Positions 24,696 to 33,432 of a DNA stretch of 64,000 nt are shown here, piece after piece. The number at the start of each line of letters is the position of its first letter. The stretch's first letter is position 1. Source of the stretch: Streptomyces sp. NBC_00448 (lineage in GTDB: Bacteria; Actinomycetota; Actinomycetes; Streptomycetales; Streptomycetaceae); NCBI RefSeq assembly GCF_036014115.1, contig NZ_CP107913.1:1984001-2048000 (forward strand), in the 5' to 3' direction. The notes under the pieces are model-generated. The model was not told where the DNA came from and did no database searches. It saw only the letters and a list, made by a program, of their open reading frames with translations. Made by a program: the position numbers and the translations under genes.

Positions 24696-26693
24696 ATGCT
24701 GTCGTCCACCACCCGGCCCGCGACCGCGGCGCTCCCCGAGAGCCACGGGTACCGGGTGAAGAAGCACCTGCTGGGCAAGCCGCTGGTCACCGAGCAGCTG
24801 AAGGGCGAGCGGCTGTCCAACCCGATCGCGCTGGGCGTACTCGCCTCGGACTGCATCTCCTCGATGGCCTACGGCTCCGAGCAGATGCTGGTGGTGCTGA
24901 TCCCGGCGATCGGCGTCGCGGCGTTCACCGCGCTCATACCCCTGACCGCGGCGATCCTGTGTGTCCTGCTGCTGCTGACGCTCTCCTACCGCGACGTGGT
25001 GATGGCCTACACCCGGGCCGGTGGCTCCTACGTGGTGGCCCGGGAGAACTTCGGACCGCGGATCGCCCAGGTCGCCGCGGTCGCGCTGCTGATCGACTAC
25101 ATCGTCACCGTCGCGGTCCAGGCGGCGGCCGGCACCGACGCGCTGGTGTCGCTGATCCACCTGCTGTGGGGCGACGCCCGCCTGACCGCCCTGGACGACA
25201 ACAAGCTCTTCATCACCATCGGGGTGGTGCTCCTGCTGTGCTGGGGCAACCTGCGCGGCATCCGTGAGGCGGGCCGCTCCTTCGCCCTGCCCGCCTACCT
25301 GTTCATCAGCGCGATGGCGCTGCTGATCATCACCGGCTTCACCCGCTTCCTGCTCGGTGACCACTCCCGCATCGACGTGCACACCCCGGGCATGGTCGGC
25401 CTCGGCACCGACACCCACGGCTTCTTCTACGGCGCCTCGCTGCTGATCCTGCTGCGCGCGTTCGCCAACGGCGGCTCGTCGCTGACCGGCCTGGAGGCGA
25501 TCTCCAACGGCGTCAGCGTCTTCCGCAGCCCGCAGGGCCCCAACGCCCGCCGCACCATGGTCGCGATGTCCTGCATCCTGGGCACCGGCGTCCTCGGGGT
25601 GTCCCTGCTCGCGCACATCACGCACGCCACGCCGTACGTCGCGCAGACCCCGACCGTGGTCTCACAGGAGGCGAGTTGGGCCTTCGGCGGCAACTGGTAC
25701 GGCACCGCGGGCCTGGTCTTCGTGCAGCTCGCGACCGCGCTGATCCTCTACATGGGGGCGAACACCTCCTTCAACGGCTTCCCGTTCCTGGCCAGTTTCG
25801 TGGCCGAGGACTCCTTCCTGCCCCGCCAGCTCACCCGGCGCGGCCACCGGCTGGCCTTCTCCAACGGCATCATCGTGCTGACCGTGGTGTCGCTGACGCT
25901 GCTGATCGCCACCAAGGGCAGCCTGAACGCGCTCGTCGGGCTCTACGCGATCGGGGTGTTCTCCGGCTTCACCATGGCCGGCGCCGGCCTGGTCCGGCAC
26001 CACTGGAGGTCGCGCGACGGCAGGTGGCGGGCGAAGCTCGCGCTCAACGGCCTGGCCTGCGGGGTGTCGCTGCTGGTCGCCCTGATCTTCGCGGTGACCA
26101 AGTTCACCGAGGGCGCGTGGGTGGTGGTGCTGGTGTTCCCGATCGGCGTGTGGGCGCTGATCAAGGTGAACAAGCGCTACCGCGAGGAGGCCGCCGCGCT
26201 GGCGGCCGCGCCCGCCGACGCCACCCAACCGCGCGCCGACAGCCAGGTGATGTACATCCTGGTGGACCGGGTCGACCTGGCCGTGCTCAAGGCGATCCGC
26301 TACGCCCGCGCGCTGCGGCCGACCGAGATCCGCGCGGTCCACGTCATGGTCGACGCCCAGGAGGCGAAGCGGCTGGCGGCGCAGTGGAACCGCACCGAGG
26401 TCGGCGACCTGCGGCTGGAGATGGTGGAGTGCCCGGACCGCCGGATCAGCCGCGCGGTGCTCGAACTGGTCGACCGCCGCATCCGCGAGCAGCGCGCCCA
26501 GGTCACCCTGCTGATCCCCGAGCGCAACTACTCCCCGATCCTCGGCCGTCTGCTGCACCGGCGCACCGCGGACCACATCGCCCGCGCGGTCGGCCGACTG
26601 CCCGACGTCGTGGCCACCATCGTCCCGTTCGACGTCGCCGAGCCGCACGAGGAGCGGGCGCCCGACGGTTCGGCCGCCGCCCGGCGCCCGTGA
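24696..26693 (+). CDS. KimA-like APC family potassium permease
   Basis: A 665-aa transporter. The entry motif KKHLLGKPL, then LSNPIALGVLASDCISSMAYGSEQM, matches the KimA/YdaO-type branch of APC permeases that import K+. About 12 membrane helices run to residue ~490; a cytosolic domain with a universal-stress-like fold follows (MYILVDRVD onwards). I start at ATG 24696: the upstream in-frame stretch from 24618 uses gta, ata, ctt and cga codons atypical for the window. The -10 at 24593 would give a leader of about 90 bases. Divergence from kdpDE strongly suggests potassium homeostasis. Confidence 0.8.
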   Translation: MLSSTTRPATAALPESHGYRVKKHLLGKPLVTEQLKGERLSNPIALGVLASDCISSMAYGSEQMLVVLIPAIGVAAFTALIPLTAAILCVLLLLTLSYRDVVMAYTRAGGSYVVARENFGPRIAQVAAVALLIDYIVTVAVQAAAGTDALVSLIHLLWGDARLTALDDNKLFITIGVVLLLCWGNLRGIREAGRSFALPAYLFISAMALLIITGFTRFLLGDHSRIDVHTPGMVGLGTDTHGFFYGASLLILLRAFANGGSSLTGLEAISNGVSVFRSPQGPNARRTMVAMSCILGTGVLGVSLLAHITHATPYVAQTPTVVSQEASWAFGGNWYGTAGLVFVQLATALILYMGANTSFNGFPFLASFVAEDSFLPRQLTRRGHRLAFSNGIIVLTVVSLTLLIATKGSLNALVGLYAIGVFSGFTMAGAGLVRHHWRSRDGRWRAKLALNGLACGVSLLVALIFAVTKFTEGAWVVVLVFPIGVWALIKVNKRYREEAAALAAAPADATQPRADSQVMYILVDRVDLAVLKAIRYARALRPTEIRAVHVMVDAQEAKRLAAQWNRTEVGDLRLEMVECPDRRISRAVLELVDRRIREQRAQVTLLIPERNYSPILGRLLHRRTADHIARAVGRLPDVVATIVPFDVAEPHEERAPDGSAAARRP

Positions 26694-26857
26694 CCGAGGT
26701 CGCCCGCTTGGATACGGGTAAGGTGCCCGCGGCCGTACCGGCGGCGGACCAGGCCCGCGCGGTGAAGGAGTCGAAGCCCCGGCCCGCCGCGGGGCGCCGG
26801 GGCGCGCTCCGCGGGCGTAACGTGTCCGGGCCCGCGCACCGACCCGAAGGGAACAGC

Positions 26858-27238
26858 GTGATCGAGGAGTTGACGGCCTTCGTACGCGCCCGCATGACGG
26901 AGGACCTGACGTACGCGTGGGGCGGCGCCGTCGCGGGCGGGCAGTGGACGGCCGAGGGGCCGCGCCTGGTCGTGGACAGCGGCGCCGCGTTCGAGATGGC
27001 GGCGCCGCTCGCCGCGCACACCGCCCACCACGACCCGGCACGGGTGGTCCGCGCGGTCGCCGCCAAGCAGGCGATCGTCGCCAAGTGCGAACGCCACCTG
27101 GCGCAGGGCGCACCCGGGCTCGACGCCCGCGACAGCGAGCTCTTCGTCGCGCAGATCCTCGTCGCGCTGGCCGCGGAGTGGGCGTCCCACCCCGACTACC
27201 GCGCCGAGTGGAACGGCTCCCCCGCCGGCGGAGCGTAG
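26858..27238 (+). CDS. DUF6221-like small protein
   Basis: A 126-aa soluble protein. The pattern ELTAFVRARMTEDL near the start, a central AHHDPARVVRAVAAKQAIVAK helix and the ending HPDYRAEW match the short actinomycete proteins called DUF6221. Function unknown; such proteins are often found singly or near mobile regions. GTG 26858 has AAGGGA 6 bases upstream. A TAACGT box at 26818-26823 could be its -10. Confidence 0.72.
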   Translation: MIEELTAFVRARMTEDLTYAWGGAVAGGQWTAEGPRLVVDSGAAFEMAAPLAAHTAHHDPARVVRAVAAKQAIVAKCERHLAQGAPGLDARDSELFVAQILVALAAEWASHPDYRAEWNGSPAGGA

Positions 27239-27432
27239 CCCCCGTCCCGGGCGAACGGCCGTGCGCGCGGCCCGGCACACCCTCCGATCTCCTTGGGCAA
27301 CATGCCGCATATCAGGCGCCTTAGGAGTACCCGGCGCCGATACCGGCGCCGGTATCAGCACGCCGTAGGCAACCTGCCGTACGCCGCCCGCACTTCGCAC
27401 CCCGTTGGCCTCGAGGTGGCGCGGATACGGCA

Positions 27433-27510
27433 GTGGGCCGCTCCGGGTCGATCGGAGCGGCCCACCGCGACGCGCGGCCGTCGTATGCCGGACGGTCGGC
27501 CGCGCGCGTC
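27433..27510. terminator. Two tandem hairpins between convergent genes
   Basis: The first stem is perfect over 13 bp (GTGGGCCGCTCCG at 27433-27445 with 27453-27465, 7-base loop). The second pairs 27469-27480 with 27497-27510 over 10-12 bp. They end at the stop codon of the small membrane protein on the minus strand and face the end of the DUF6221-like gene. A further perfect palindrome, GATACCGGCGCCGGTATC, lies at 27339-27356. Confidence 0.75.
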
Positions 27511-27678
27511 TCACCACCGGTACCAGCGGCCCCTCCCGGAGCCGGACCCCGGCCGGATCAGGAATCCGAGCAGCCACAGCACCAGCACGACCACCGCGAC
27601 CCACCAGAGGATCTGCACGGCGAATCCGAATCCGAACAGAAGCAGTGCCAGCAAGAGCACAACGAGCAACGGTCCCAT
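27511..27678 (-). CDS. Small hydrophobic membrane protein
   Basis: A 55-aa protein with two hydrophobic stretches (PLLVVLLLALLLFGFGFAV and ILWWVAVVVLVLWLLGFLI) and a polar basic tail (GRGRWYRW). It resembles the very short lmo0937-type hydrophobic proteins that many streptomycetes annotate only as hydrophobic protein. The ATG at 27678 follows AGGAGG by 9 bases. Role unknown, perhaps in the membrane stress response. Two hairpins directly after its stop probably end its transcript. Confidence 0.75.
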   Translation of the reverse strand: MGPLLVVLLLALLLFGFGFAVQILWWVAVVVLVLWLLGFLIRPGSGSGRGRWYRW

Positions 27679-27781
27679 GGTTACCAGCCTCCTGGACGAC
27701 CGTGTGCCCCCGTTCCGCTTCCGCACGCCGTGCCATGGGTCCCGGGTCGGCCGTGGCCGTCATGCGCTATGTTCGATGACC

Positions 27782-28552
27782 ATGTCGCCGAACAGTCATC
27801 CCGCCCAGCGCCCCGCGGCCCCGCCCGCCGAGGCGCTGCGGGTGATCAACTTCGACCTCGCCCGCGGCCAGCGCTTCGGCGAGCACGAGCACACCACGCA
27901 CCAACTGGTGTGGTCCCCGGCGGGCGTGCTGACCGTGGACATCGCGGACCACTCGTGGGTGCTGCCGCCGACCCTGGCGCTGTGGATACCCGCCGGGGTC
28001 CCACACACCACGGGGGCCACCCGCCCGGCGCAGATGCGCAGCGTCTACCTGCTGCCGGACCGCTGCCCGGTGCGCTGGACGCAGCCGACCGTGGTCGGGG
28101 TGCCGCCGCTGCTGCGGGAGTTGATCACCCACCTCGGCTCCCCCGACCTCGGCGCGGAGCCGCGGGCCCGGGCGGAGGCCGTGCTCTTCGACCTGGTGCG
28201 ACCGGTCACGGTGACCACGATCGAGCTGCCGATGCCCAAGGACGGGCGGGCCCGGAAGGTCGCCGAGGCGCTGCTCGCCCGCCCGGCCGACCACCGCCCG
28301 CTGGAGGAGTGGGGCCGGGAGGTCGGCGCCAGCGCCCGCACCCTGGCCCGGCTGTTCAGCGCCGAGACCGGGATGTCCTTCGGCCGCTGGCGGACCCGGG
28401 CCCGGCTGCGGGCAGGGCTCGAACACATGGCGGCCGACCGCCCGTTGGCGGCGGTCGCCCACCACGTCGGCTACACCACGCCCAGTTCCTTCATCGCCGC
28501 CTTCCGCCAGGAGACCGGCCGCACCCCCGGCGCGTACTTCACCGCGCGCTGA
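27782..28552 (+). CDS. AraC family regulator with cupin sensor
   Basis: A 256-aa regulator. The cupin half holds GQRFGEHEHTTHQLVWSPAG and WVLPPTLALWIPAGVPHTTG; the AraC DNA-binding half ends with HHVGYTTPSSFIAAFRQETG and RTPGAYF. It is convergent with, and next to, the iron-siderophore binding-protein gene, and AraC regulators with this layout often control siderophore uptake, so that role is inferred. TATGTT 8 bases before ATG 27782 supports a leaderless start; an in-frame ATG lies two codons upstream. Confidence 0.85.
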   Translation: MSPNSHPAQRPAAPPAEALRVINFDLARGQRFGEHEHTTHQLVWSPAGVLTVDIADHSWVLPPTLALWIPAGVPHTTGATRPAQMRSVYLLPDRCPVRWTQPTVVGVPPLLRELITHLGSPDLGAEPRARAEAVLFDLVRPVTVTTIELPMPKDGRARKVAEALLARPADHRPLEEWGREVGASARTLARLFSAETGMSFGRWRTRARLRAGLEHMAADRPLAAVAHHVGYTTPSSFIAAFRQETGRTPGAYFTAR

Positions 28553-28568
28553 GCCTCCGCACCGGGCG

Positions 28569-29627
28569 TCACAGCGAGCCGAGCGCCTTCTCGAAGTCGC
28601 CGAGGGCCGCGATCGCGTCCTCGTAGCCGCCGGGCAGGAAGTAGACGCTGCCGAAGAGGCGGCCGGCCTTGGTGGCGGCGAGTTGCTGGAACGACTTCTG
28701 GGCGAAGAGCTTGAGGCCGAGGTTGGCGGGCTTGCCGTCGTTGGTCGTGTAGTAGAAGATCGCGTCGGCGTCGGAGAGCTTGCTGGTCACCAGCTCGTAG
28801 GAGACGGACTGCTGCTCAGCGAGCCGGGTGCTGCCGGTGGCGAAGACGGCGCCCGCGTCCGCGAGGATGCCGCCGATCGGCGAACCGTGCCCGTACAGCC
28901 ACCAGTTGCCCTCGTCGAAGCCGCCCTGGAGGAGGTCCCAGCGGGTGCGGGCGAGCACGGCGGCGTGCGCCTTCTTGATGGCGGCGGCGCGCTCGGTGTA
29001 GCGCTGCTTGAGCTTGGTCAGGGCGTCGGGGACGCCGAGGACGGCCGCGGTCTGGTCGGACATGTCGCGCCAGGGCGCCTTGGACTTGCTGAACGGGAGC
29101 AGCACGGTGGGGGCGAGCGCGGTGAACTGGTCGTAGGGGAGGTTCGCCTGGGCGTCGATGCCGATGATCAGATCGGGCTTGAGCGCGGCGACCTTCTCCA
29201 CCTGGATGGCGCCGCCGACGCCGTCGGAGACCTTGGGTATCGCCTTCCACCGGGTGAGGTCGCGCGGCGGGACGTACTCCTCGCCCGCGTTGAAGACGCC
29301 CGCCGGGGTCAGCCCGAGGTCGAACATCGCGGCCATCGGGAAGTCGTTGATCGCCACCACCCGCTTGGGCGCGGCCGGCACCTTCACCGGCCCCTTGGCG
29401 GTGTCGACGGTACGGGTGCCCGAACTTCCCTTCGACGCCTTGCCGGAGCCGCCCTCCGAGCCCGAACCGCCGCCGTTGGAGCCGCAGGCGGCGAGCCCGA
29501 ACAGCGCGGCGCCGGCGGCCCCCGCGGTCAGCAGCCCGCGCCGGGTCGGACGGCCGGCGAGGCGGCCGGTGGGCTCGCCGTCGGATGCGGCGGCCGGCTC
29601 GGCGAGCGGGCGGGGCGGCAGGGACAT
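28569..29627 (-). CDS. Iron-siderophore ABC transporter substrate-binding lipoprotein
   Basis: A 352-aa extracytoplasmic binding protein of the FepB/FhuD class that hands Fe(III)-siderophore to the FecCD permeases encoded divergently. It has a twin-Arg (RR at 29-30) in PTRRGLLTAGAAG and a lipobox LAAC with Cys48, so it is a lipoprotein, possibly Tat-exported. The core has KRVVAINDFPMAAMFDLGLTP and later LKPDLIIGID, both family motifs. ATG 29627 follows GGAGG by 6 bases. Iron boxes at 29681-29709 just upstream imply repression by iron-loaded DmdR/IdeR. Confidence 0.9.
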   Translation of the reverse strand: MSLPPRPLAEPAAASDGEPTGRLAGRPTRRGLLTAGAAGAALFGLAACGSNGGGSGSEGGSGKASKGSSGTRTVDTAKGPVKVPAAPKRVVAINDFPMAAMFDLGLTPAGVFNAGEEYVPPRDLTRWKAIPKVSDGVGGAIQVEKVAALKPDLIIGIDAQANLPYDQFTALAPTVLLPFSKSKAPWRDMSDQTAAVLGVPDALTKLKQRYTERAAAIKKAHAAVLARTRWDLLQGGFDEGNWWLYGHGSPIGGILADAGAVFATGSTRLAEQQSVSYELVTSKLSDADAIFYYTTNDGKPANLGLKLFAQKSFQQLAATKAGRLFGSVYFLPGGYEDAIAALGDFEKALGSL

Positions 29628-29680
29628 CGGGACCTCCGGTACGGCGACAGGCACGGCCGGCGAGCGGACCAAGCCAGAAC

Positions 29681-29709
29681 TTAGGGTGACCTAACTTTGG
29701 CTACCCTAA
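29681..29709. promoter_or_regulatory. Overlapping IdeR/DmdR iron boxes before the binding-protein gene
   Basis: TTAGGGTGACCTAA (29681-29694) is palindromic, and the 19 bases at 29691-29709 match 14 of 19 positions of the actinobacterial iron box (TTAGGTTAGGCTAACCTAA). They sit about 55 bases before the start at 29627, where a bound repressor would block transcription when iron is plentiful. Confidence 0.75.
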
Positions 29710-30000
29710 GTGGAATCTCCGGCGGCGGAATCTCCGCTCGGACGCCCGATAGCGCCAGCCCGACAGCGACGCGGCGGATCGACTGGGCCGCCCAGCCGCC
29801 CCGCGAGCGGTCAACGCGCCGTCCGCACAAGCCCTTTCGGCCGCACGGCCCGGCCGGACGCACCCGGCGCCGGCGACCGCGAGGCGACGAGGGCCCCGCG
29901 CGCGATGTCCGTCCAGCGACACTGGACGACCGTCCTTCGCGGGATGGACGCCGTCTCATGGGGCAGCACGCGGGGGGCGGGTGCGGTCGGCCGCAAAGAT
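29710..30000. other. Gap between two iron boxes, no gene seen
   Basis: This 291-bp stretch separates the two iron-box regions of the divergent siderophore-uptake operons. Open frames exist but have no ribosome sites, family resemblance or consistent codon bias. It probably holds the 5' regions of both transcripts. Confidence 0.5.
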
Positions 30001-30019
30001 TTAGGTTAGCCTCCCCTTA
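30001..30019. promoter_or_regulatory. IdeR/DmdR iron box before the FecCD permease operon
   Basis: The 19 bases beginning TTAGGTTAGCCT match the actinobacterial iron box at 15-16 of 19 positions; the left half is perfect. It lies 36 bases before the first permease start, so this operon should be iron-repressed together with the divergent binding protein. Confidence 0.8.
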
Positions 30020-30054
30020 CTTCCCGTGGAGGGAAGTCCGCCGAGGAGAGCCCC

Positions 30055-31179
30055 ATGAACGTCTCGCGCGCCCGAGTCGGGCCCGCCCCGGCCGCCGGGT
30101 CCGGTGGGTCCGGTGGGTCCACCAGGCCCGCCGGAACCGTCCGGCGCGCCCCCGCCCCGGCCTCGGTCCCGGGGCGCCGGCGCGCCACCGCCCTGTCCGC
30201 GGGGCTGCTCGTCGCCGCGGCCGTACTCACGCTCGCGGTCGTGGCCAGCCTCGCCATCGGCGCCAAGTCGGTGCCGCCGGGCACCGTGTGGGACACGGTG
30301 TTCCACCACGACCCGAACAACGCCGACCAGGTCATCGTCACCTCGCTGCGCCTGCCGCGCACCGTGATCGGGCTGCTCGCCGGGGCCGCGCTCGGCCTGT
30401 CCGGCACCCTCATGCAGGGCCTGACCCGCAACCCGCTCGCCGACCCCGGCCTGCTCGGCGTCAACTCCGGCGCCTCGCTCGCCGTCGTCACCGCGATCAG
30501 CGTTTTCGGGGTGACCTCCTTCACCGGCTACGTGTGGTTCGGCTTCGTCGGTGCCGCGGCCGCCGCGCTGCTCGTCTACGCCGTCGGCTCGCTCGGCCGC
30601 GAGGGCGCCACCCCGGTCAAGCTCGCGCTCGCCGGCGCCGCGGTCAGCGCGGGCCTGTCCTCGCTGACCACCGCCGTACTGCTCACCGACACCGCGACGT
30701 TCGACCGGTTCCGGTTCTGGGAGGTCGGCTCGCTGGCCGGGCGCGGGCTGTCCACCGCGTACCAGGCCGGGCCGTTCGTCCTGGTGGGCGCGGTGTGCGC
30801 GCTCGGCTCCGGGCGCCTGCTCAACACCCTCGGCCTCGGCGACGACGCCGCGCGGGGCCTGGGCCAGAACGTGGCGGCCGCAAGGCTGTTCTGCGCGCTG
30901 TCGGTGGTCCTGCTCTGCGGCTCGGCCACCGCCCTGGCCGGCCCGATCGCCTTCGTCGGCCTCACCGTGCCGCACACCGTGCGCTTCTTCACCGGGCCCG
31001 ACCACCGCTGGATACTGCCGTACTCGATGCTGATCGCCCCCGCCCTCCTGCTCGTCTCCGACGTGGTCGGCCGCGTCGCGGCCCGCCCGGGCGAGATCCA
31101 GGTCGGCATCGTCACGGCCGTGATCGGGGCGCCCGTCCTCGTCGTCCTGGTACGCCGCAGCCGATTGGCGGGACTGTAG
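30055..31179 (+). CDS. FecCD family iron-siderophore permease, first subunit
   Basis: A 374-aa inner-membrane subunit of a siderophore importer. A Pro/Ser-rich N-terminus (~45 residues) is followed by about nine helices. LRLPRTVIGLLAGAALGLSG and GLTRNPLADPGLLGVNSGAS are FecCD hallmarks, as is ATALAGPIAFVGLTVPH. It should pair with the next permease as a heterodimer driven by the ATPase at 32342. The ATG follows GAGGAGAG. Iron box upstream. Confidence 0.92.
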   Translation: MNVSRARVGPAPAAGSGGSGGSTRPAGTVRRAPAPASVPGRRRATALSAGLLVAAAVLTLAVVASLAIGAKSVPPGTVWDTVFHHDPNNADQVIVTSLRLPRTVIGLLAGAALGLSGTLMQGLTRNPLADPGLLGVNSGASLAVVTAISVFGVTSFTGYVWFGFVGAAAAALLVYAVGSLGREGATPVKLALAGAAVSAGLSSLTTAVLLTDTATFDRFRFWEVGSLAGRGLSTAYQAGPFVLVGAVCALGSGRLLNTLGLGDDAARGLGQNVAAARLFCALSVVLLCGSATALAGPIAFVGLTVPHTVRFFTGPDHRWILPYSMLIAPALLLVSDVVGRVAARPGEIQVGIVTAVIGAPVLVVLVRRSRLAGL

Positions 31180-32337
31180 ATGGCCGCGAACGCCTCCGGC
31201 GGCAGCCGGACCGGCCTCCCCTCGCCGCGCGCCGCGGCCACGGGAACGGGACCGGCCGCCATCGGAGCGGTCGGCGCGGGCGCGGCTCCCGGACGGGGCG
31301 TCTCCGCGGAGGCGCTGCGGGCCGTACGGGCCGCGCGCAGCCGGCCGCGGGTGCGGGCGAGCGCGGTCACGCTCGCCATGGCGGTGGTGGTCTTCGCGCT
31401 GTTCTGCGCGTCGCTGTCGGTGGGGAGTTTCCGTATCCCGGTGCTGGACGTGCTGCGGACGCTGGGCGGCGGTGGCGACGCCGGGACCCGGTTCATCGTG
31501 GTGCAGGTGCGGATGCCGCGCGCGATGACGGGAGTCGCGGCGGGTGCGGCCTTCGGGCTGTCCGGGGCGACCTTCCAGTCGCTGATCCGCAATCCGCTGG
31601 CGAGTCCCGACGTCATCGGGATCACCGCGGGCGCCAGTGCCGCGGCCGTGATCTCGATCGTGGTGTTCTCGCTGTCGGGCACGGCGGTGTCGCTGACCGC
31701 GGTGGCCGGGGCGCTGGTGACGGCGCTGCTGATCTACCTGCTCGCGTGGCGCCGGGGCGTGACCGGCTACCGGCTGGTGCTGGTCGGTATCGGGGTCGCG
31801 GCGGCGCTGTCCAGCGTGGTCTCCTTCCTGCTCACCCGCGCCGACGTCTACACCGCGCAGCAGGCGCTGCTGTGGCTGACCGGCAGCCTCGACGGCGCGG
31901 ACTGGCCGCGGGCGCGCGGGGTGCTGTACCCGCTGGTGGTGCTGCTACCGGCCGCGTTCGTCGCCGCCCGCACGCTGCCCGCGCTCGGCCTCGGCGACGA
32001 CGCCGCGCGGGGGCTGGGCGTCCGGGTGGAGCGCGGCCGGCTGGGGCTGATCCTCGCCGGGGTCTGCCTGGCCGCCGTGGCCACGGCGGCCGCCGGGCCG
32101 GTCGCGTTCGTCGCGTTCCTGTCCGGGCCGGTCGCCCGTCGGCTGCTGCACGGCCGCGGTCCGGCGCTGGTGCTGTCCGCGCTGACCGGCGCCGCCCTCA
32201 TGCTCGGCTGCGACTTCGCCGGGCAACACCTGCTGGGGCCGACCGAGTTCCCGGTCGGCGTGGTCACCGGGGTGCTGGGTGCGCCCGCCCTGCTGTGGCT
32301 GCTCGCCCGCGCCAACCGTGTCGGCCAGGGAGGCTGA
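31180..32337 (+). CDS. FecCD family iron-siderophore permease, second subunit
   Basis: A 385-aa permease paralogous to the preceding one and partnering it. After a ~55-residue polar, Ala/Gly-rich N-terminus come the helices, with RMPRAMTGVAAGAAFGLSGA and LIRNPLASPDVIGITAGAS. Its ATG abuts the previous stop codon (no gap), so translation is coupled. A long conserved motif near the end (AGPVAFVAFLSGPVARRL) contacts the ATPase in this family. Confidence 0.92.
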   Translation: MAANASGGSRTGLPSPRAAATGTGPAAIGAVGAGAAPGRGVSAEALRAVRAARSRPRVRASAVTLAMAVVVFALFCASLSVGSFRIPVLDVLRTLGGGGDAGTRFIVVQVRMPRAMTGVAAGAAFGLSGATFQSLIRNPLASPDVIGITAGASAAAVISIVVFSLSGTAVSLTAVAGALVTALLIYLLAWRRGVTGYRLVLVGIGVAAALSSVVSFLLTRADVYTAQQALLWLTGSLDGADWPRARGVLYPLVVLLPAAFVAARTLPALGLGDDAARGLGVRVERGRLGLILAGVCLAAVATAAAGPVAFVAFLSGPVARRLLHGRGPALVLSALTGAALMLGCDFAGQHLLGPTEFPVGVVTGVLGAPALLWLLARANRVGQGG

Positions 32338-32341
32338 ACCC

Positions 32342-33295
32342 TTGAGCAACACCGATACCGACGCCGCGGCCGGAGCGACGGCCGACACCACCGCCGGCGC
32401 CACCGCCGGCGCCACGACCGGCGCCACGACCGGCGACCGGGACGCAACCGCACCGGACGCCGCCGCACCGGACGTCCCCGGCCGGGCCCTCGCGGACCCG
32501 CCGAGTTCGCTCGCCGCCAGCGAGGTGCACCTGGGGTACGAGCAGCGGACCGTGGTCCGCGGGGTGAGCGTCGAGATCCCCACCGGTCGGGTCACGATGA
32601 TCGTCGGCCCGAACGCCTGCGGGAAGTCCACGCTGCTGCGGGGCCTGGCCCGGCTGCTCACGCCGAGCGCGGGCGAGGTGCTGCTCGACGGCCGCAGCAT
32701 CCACTCCCTGCCGACCAAGCAGGTGGCCGAGCGGCTCGGAATACTCCCGCAGACGCCGATCGCGCCGGACGGTATCCGGGTCGTGGACCTCGTGGGACGC
32801 GGCCGCTACCCGCACCAGGGGTGGTTCCGGCGCTGGACCGCCGCAGACGACAAGGCGGTCACCGAGGCGCTGGCCGCGACCGACACGCTCGATCTCGCGG
32901 ACCGCTCGGTGGACGAGCTCTCCGGGGGGCAGCGGCAGCGGGTCTGGATCGCCGTCGCGCTGGCCCAGCGCACCGGCGTGCTCCTGCTCGACGAGCCCAC
33001 CACGTATCTCGACCTGCCGCACCAGGTCGAGGTCCTGGACCTCGTCACCGACCTCAACCGCGAGCGCGGCGCCACGGTCGTCACCGTCCTGCACGACCTC
33101 AACCTCGCCTGCCGCTACGGCGACCACCTCATCGCCATGAAGGACGGCGAGATCTGTGCGGAGGGGGCGCCGCGCGAGGTCGTCACCGCGGAGACGGTCC
33201 GCGAGATCTTCGGCATCGACTGCAGGGTCGTCTCCGACGAGGTCTCGGGCACCCCCCTGGTCCTCCCCATCGGCCGCCACCACGTGCTCCGCTAG
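32342..33295 (+). CDS. Iron-siderophore ABC transporter ATP-binding protein
   Basis: A 317-aa ATPase (about 265 without its linker) that powers the FecCD importer. Walker A is GPNACGKSTLL, signature LSGGQRQRV, Walker B LLLDEPTTYLD and H-loop TVLHDLNLA. The start is probably TTG 32342, with AGGGAGG 8 bases upstream right after the second permease; no ATG or GTG of similar quality exists. The first ~55 residues are an Ala/Thr/Asp-rich linker built on a 12-bp tandem repeat, unusual for this family. Confidence 0.88.
   Translation: MSNTDTDAAAGATADTTAGATAGATTGATTGDRDATAPDAAAPDVPGRALADPPSSLAASEVHLGYEQRTVVRGVSVEIPTGRVTMIVGPNACGKSTLLRGLARLLTPSAGEVLLDGRSIHSLPTKQVAERLGILPQTPIAPDGIRVVDLVGRGRYPHQGWFRRWTAADDKAVTEALAATDTLDLADRSVDELSGGQRQRVWIAVALAQRTGVLLLDEPTTYLDLPHQVEVLDLVTDLNRERGATVVTVLHDLNLACRYGDHLIAMKDGEICAEGAPREVVTAETVREIFGIDCRVVSDEVSGTPLVLPIGRHHVLR
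32390..32437 (+). repeat. Four tandem 12-bp repeats inside the ATPase linker
   Basis: Units ACCGCCGGCGCC (twice), ACGACCGGCGCC and ACGACCGGCGAC run without gaps and encode TAGATAGATTGATTGD. Slippage here would lengthen or shorten the linker without breaking the frame. Confidence 0.8.
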
Positions 33296-33432
33296 CCCCC
33301 GCCTCGGGGAGCGGACCGGAACCGTCGCGGCGGGGAGCCGCGGGGCGGGGCGCCCCCCGAATGGACGCGCCGCCGTCGGCTGCCCACCCGTGAGCGGGTA
33401 CTGCTGACGTACCCGAGCCGCAAAGGACCCCC

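Noticed and set aside
21576-25625. KdpD beginning far upstream within the KimA-like gene
   Set aside because: The extension is antisense to the permease; GTG 24419 has a strong ribosome site and matches the family start.
29710-30009. 99-aa frame between the iron boxes
   Set aside because: No ribosome site, Arg/Pro-rich composition and no recognisable motif.
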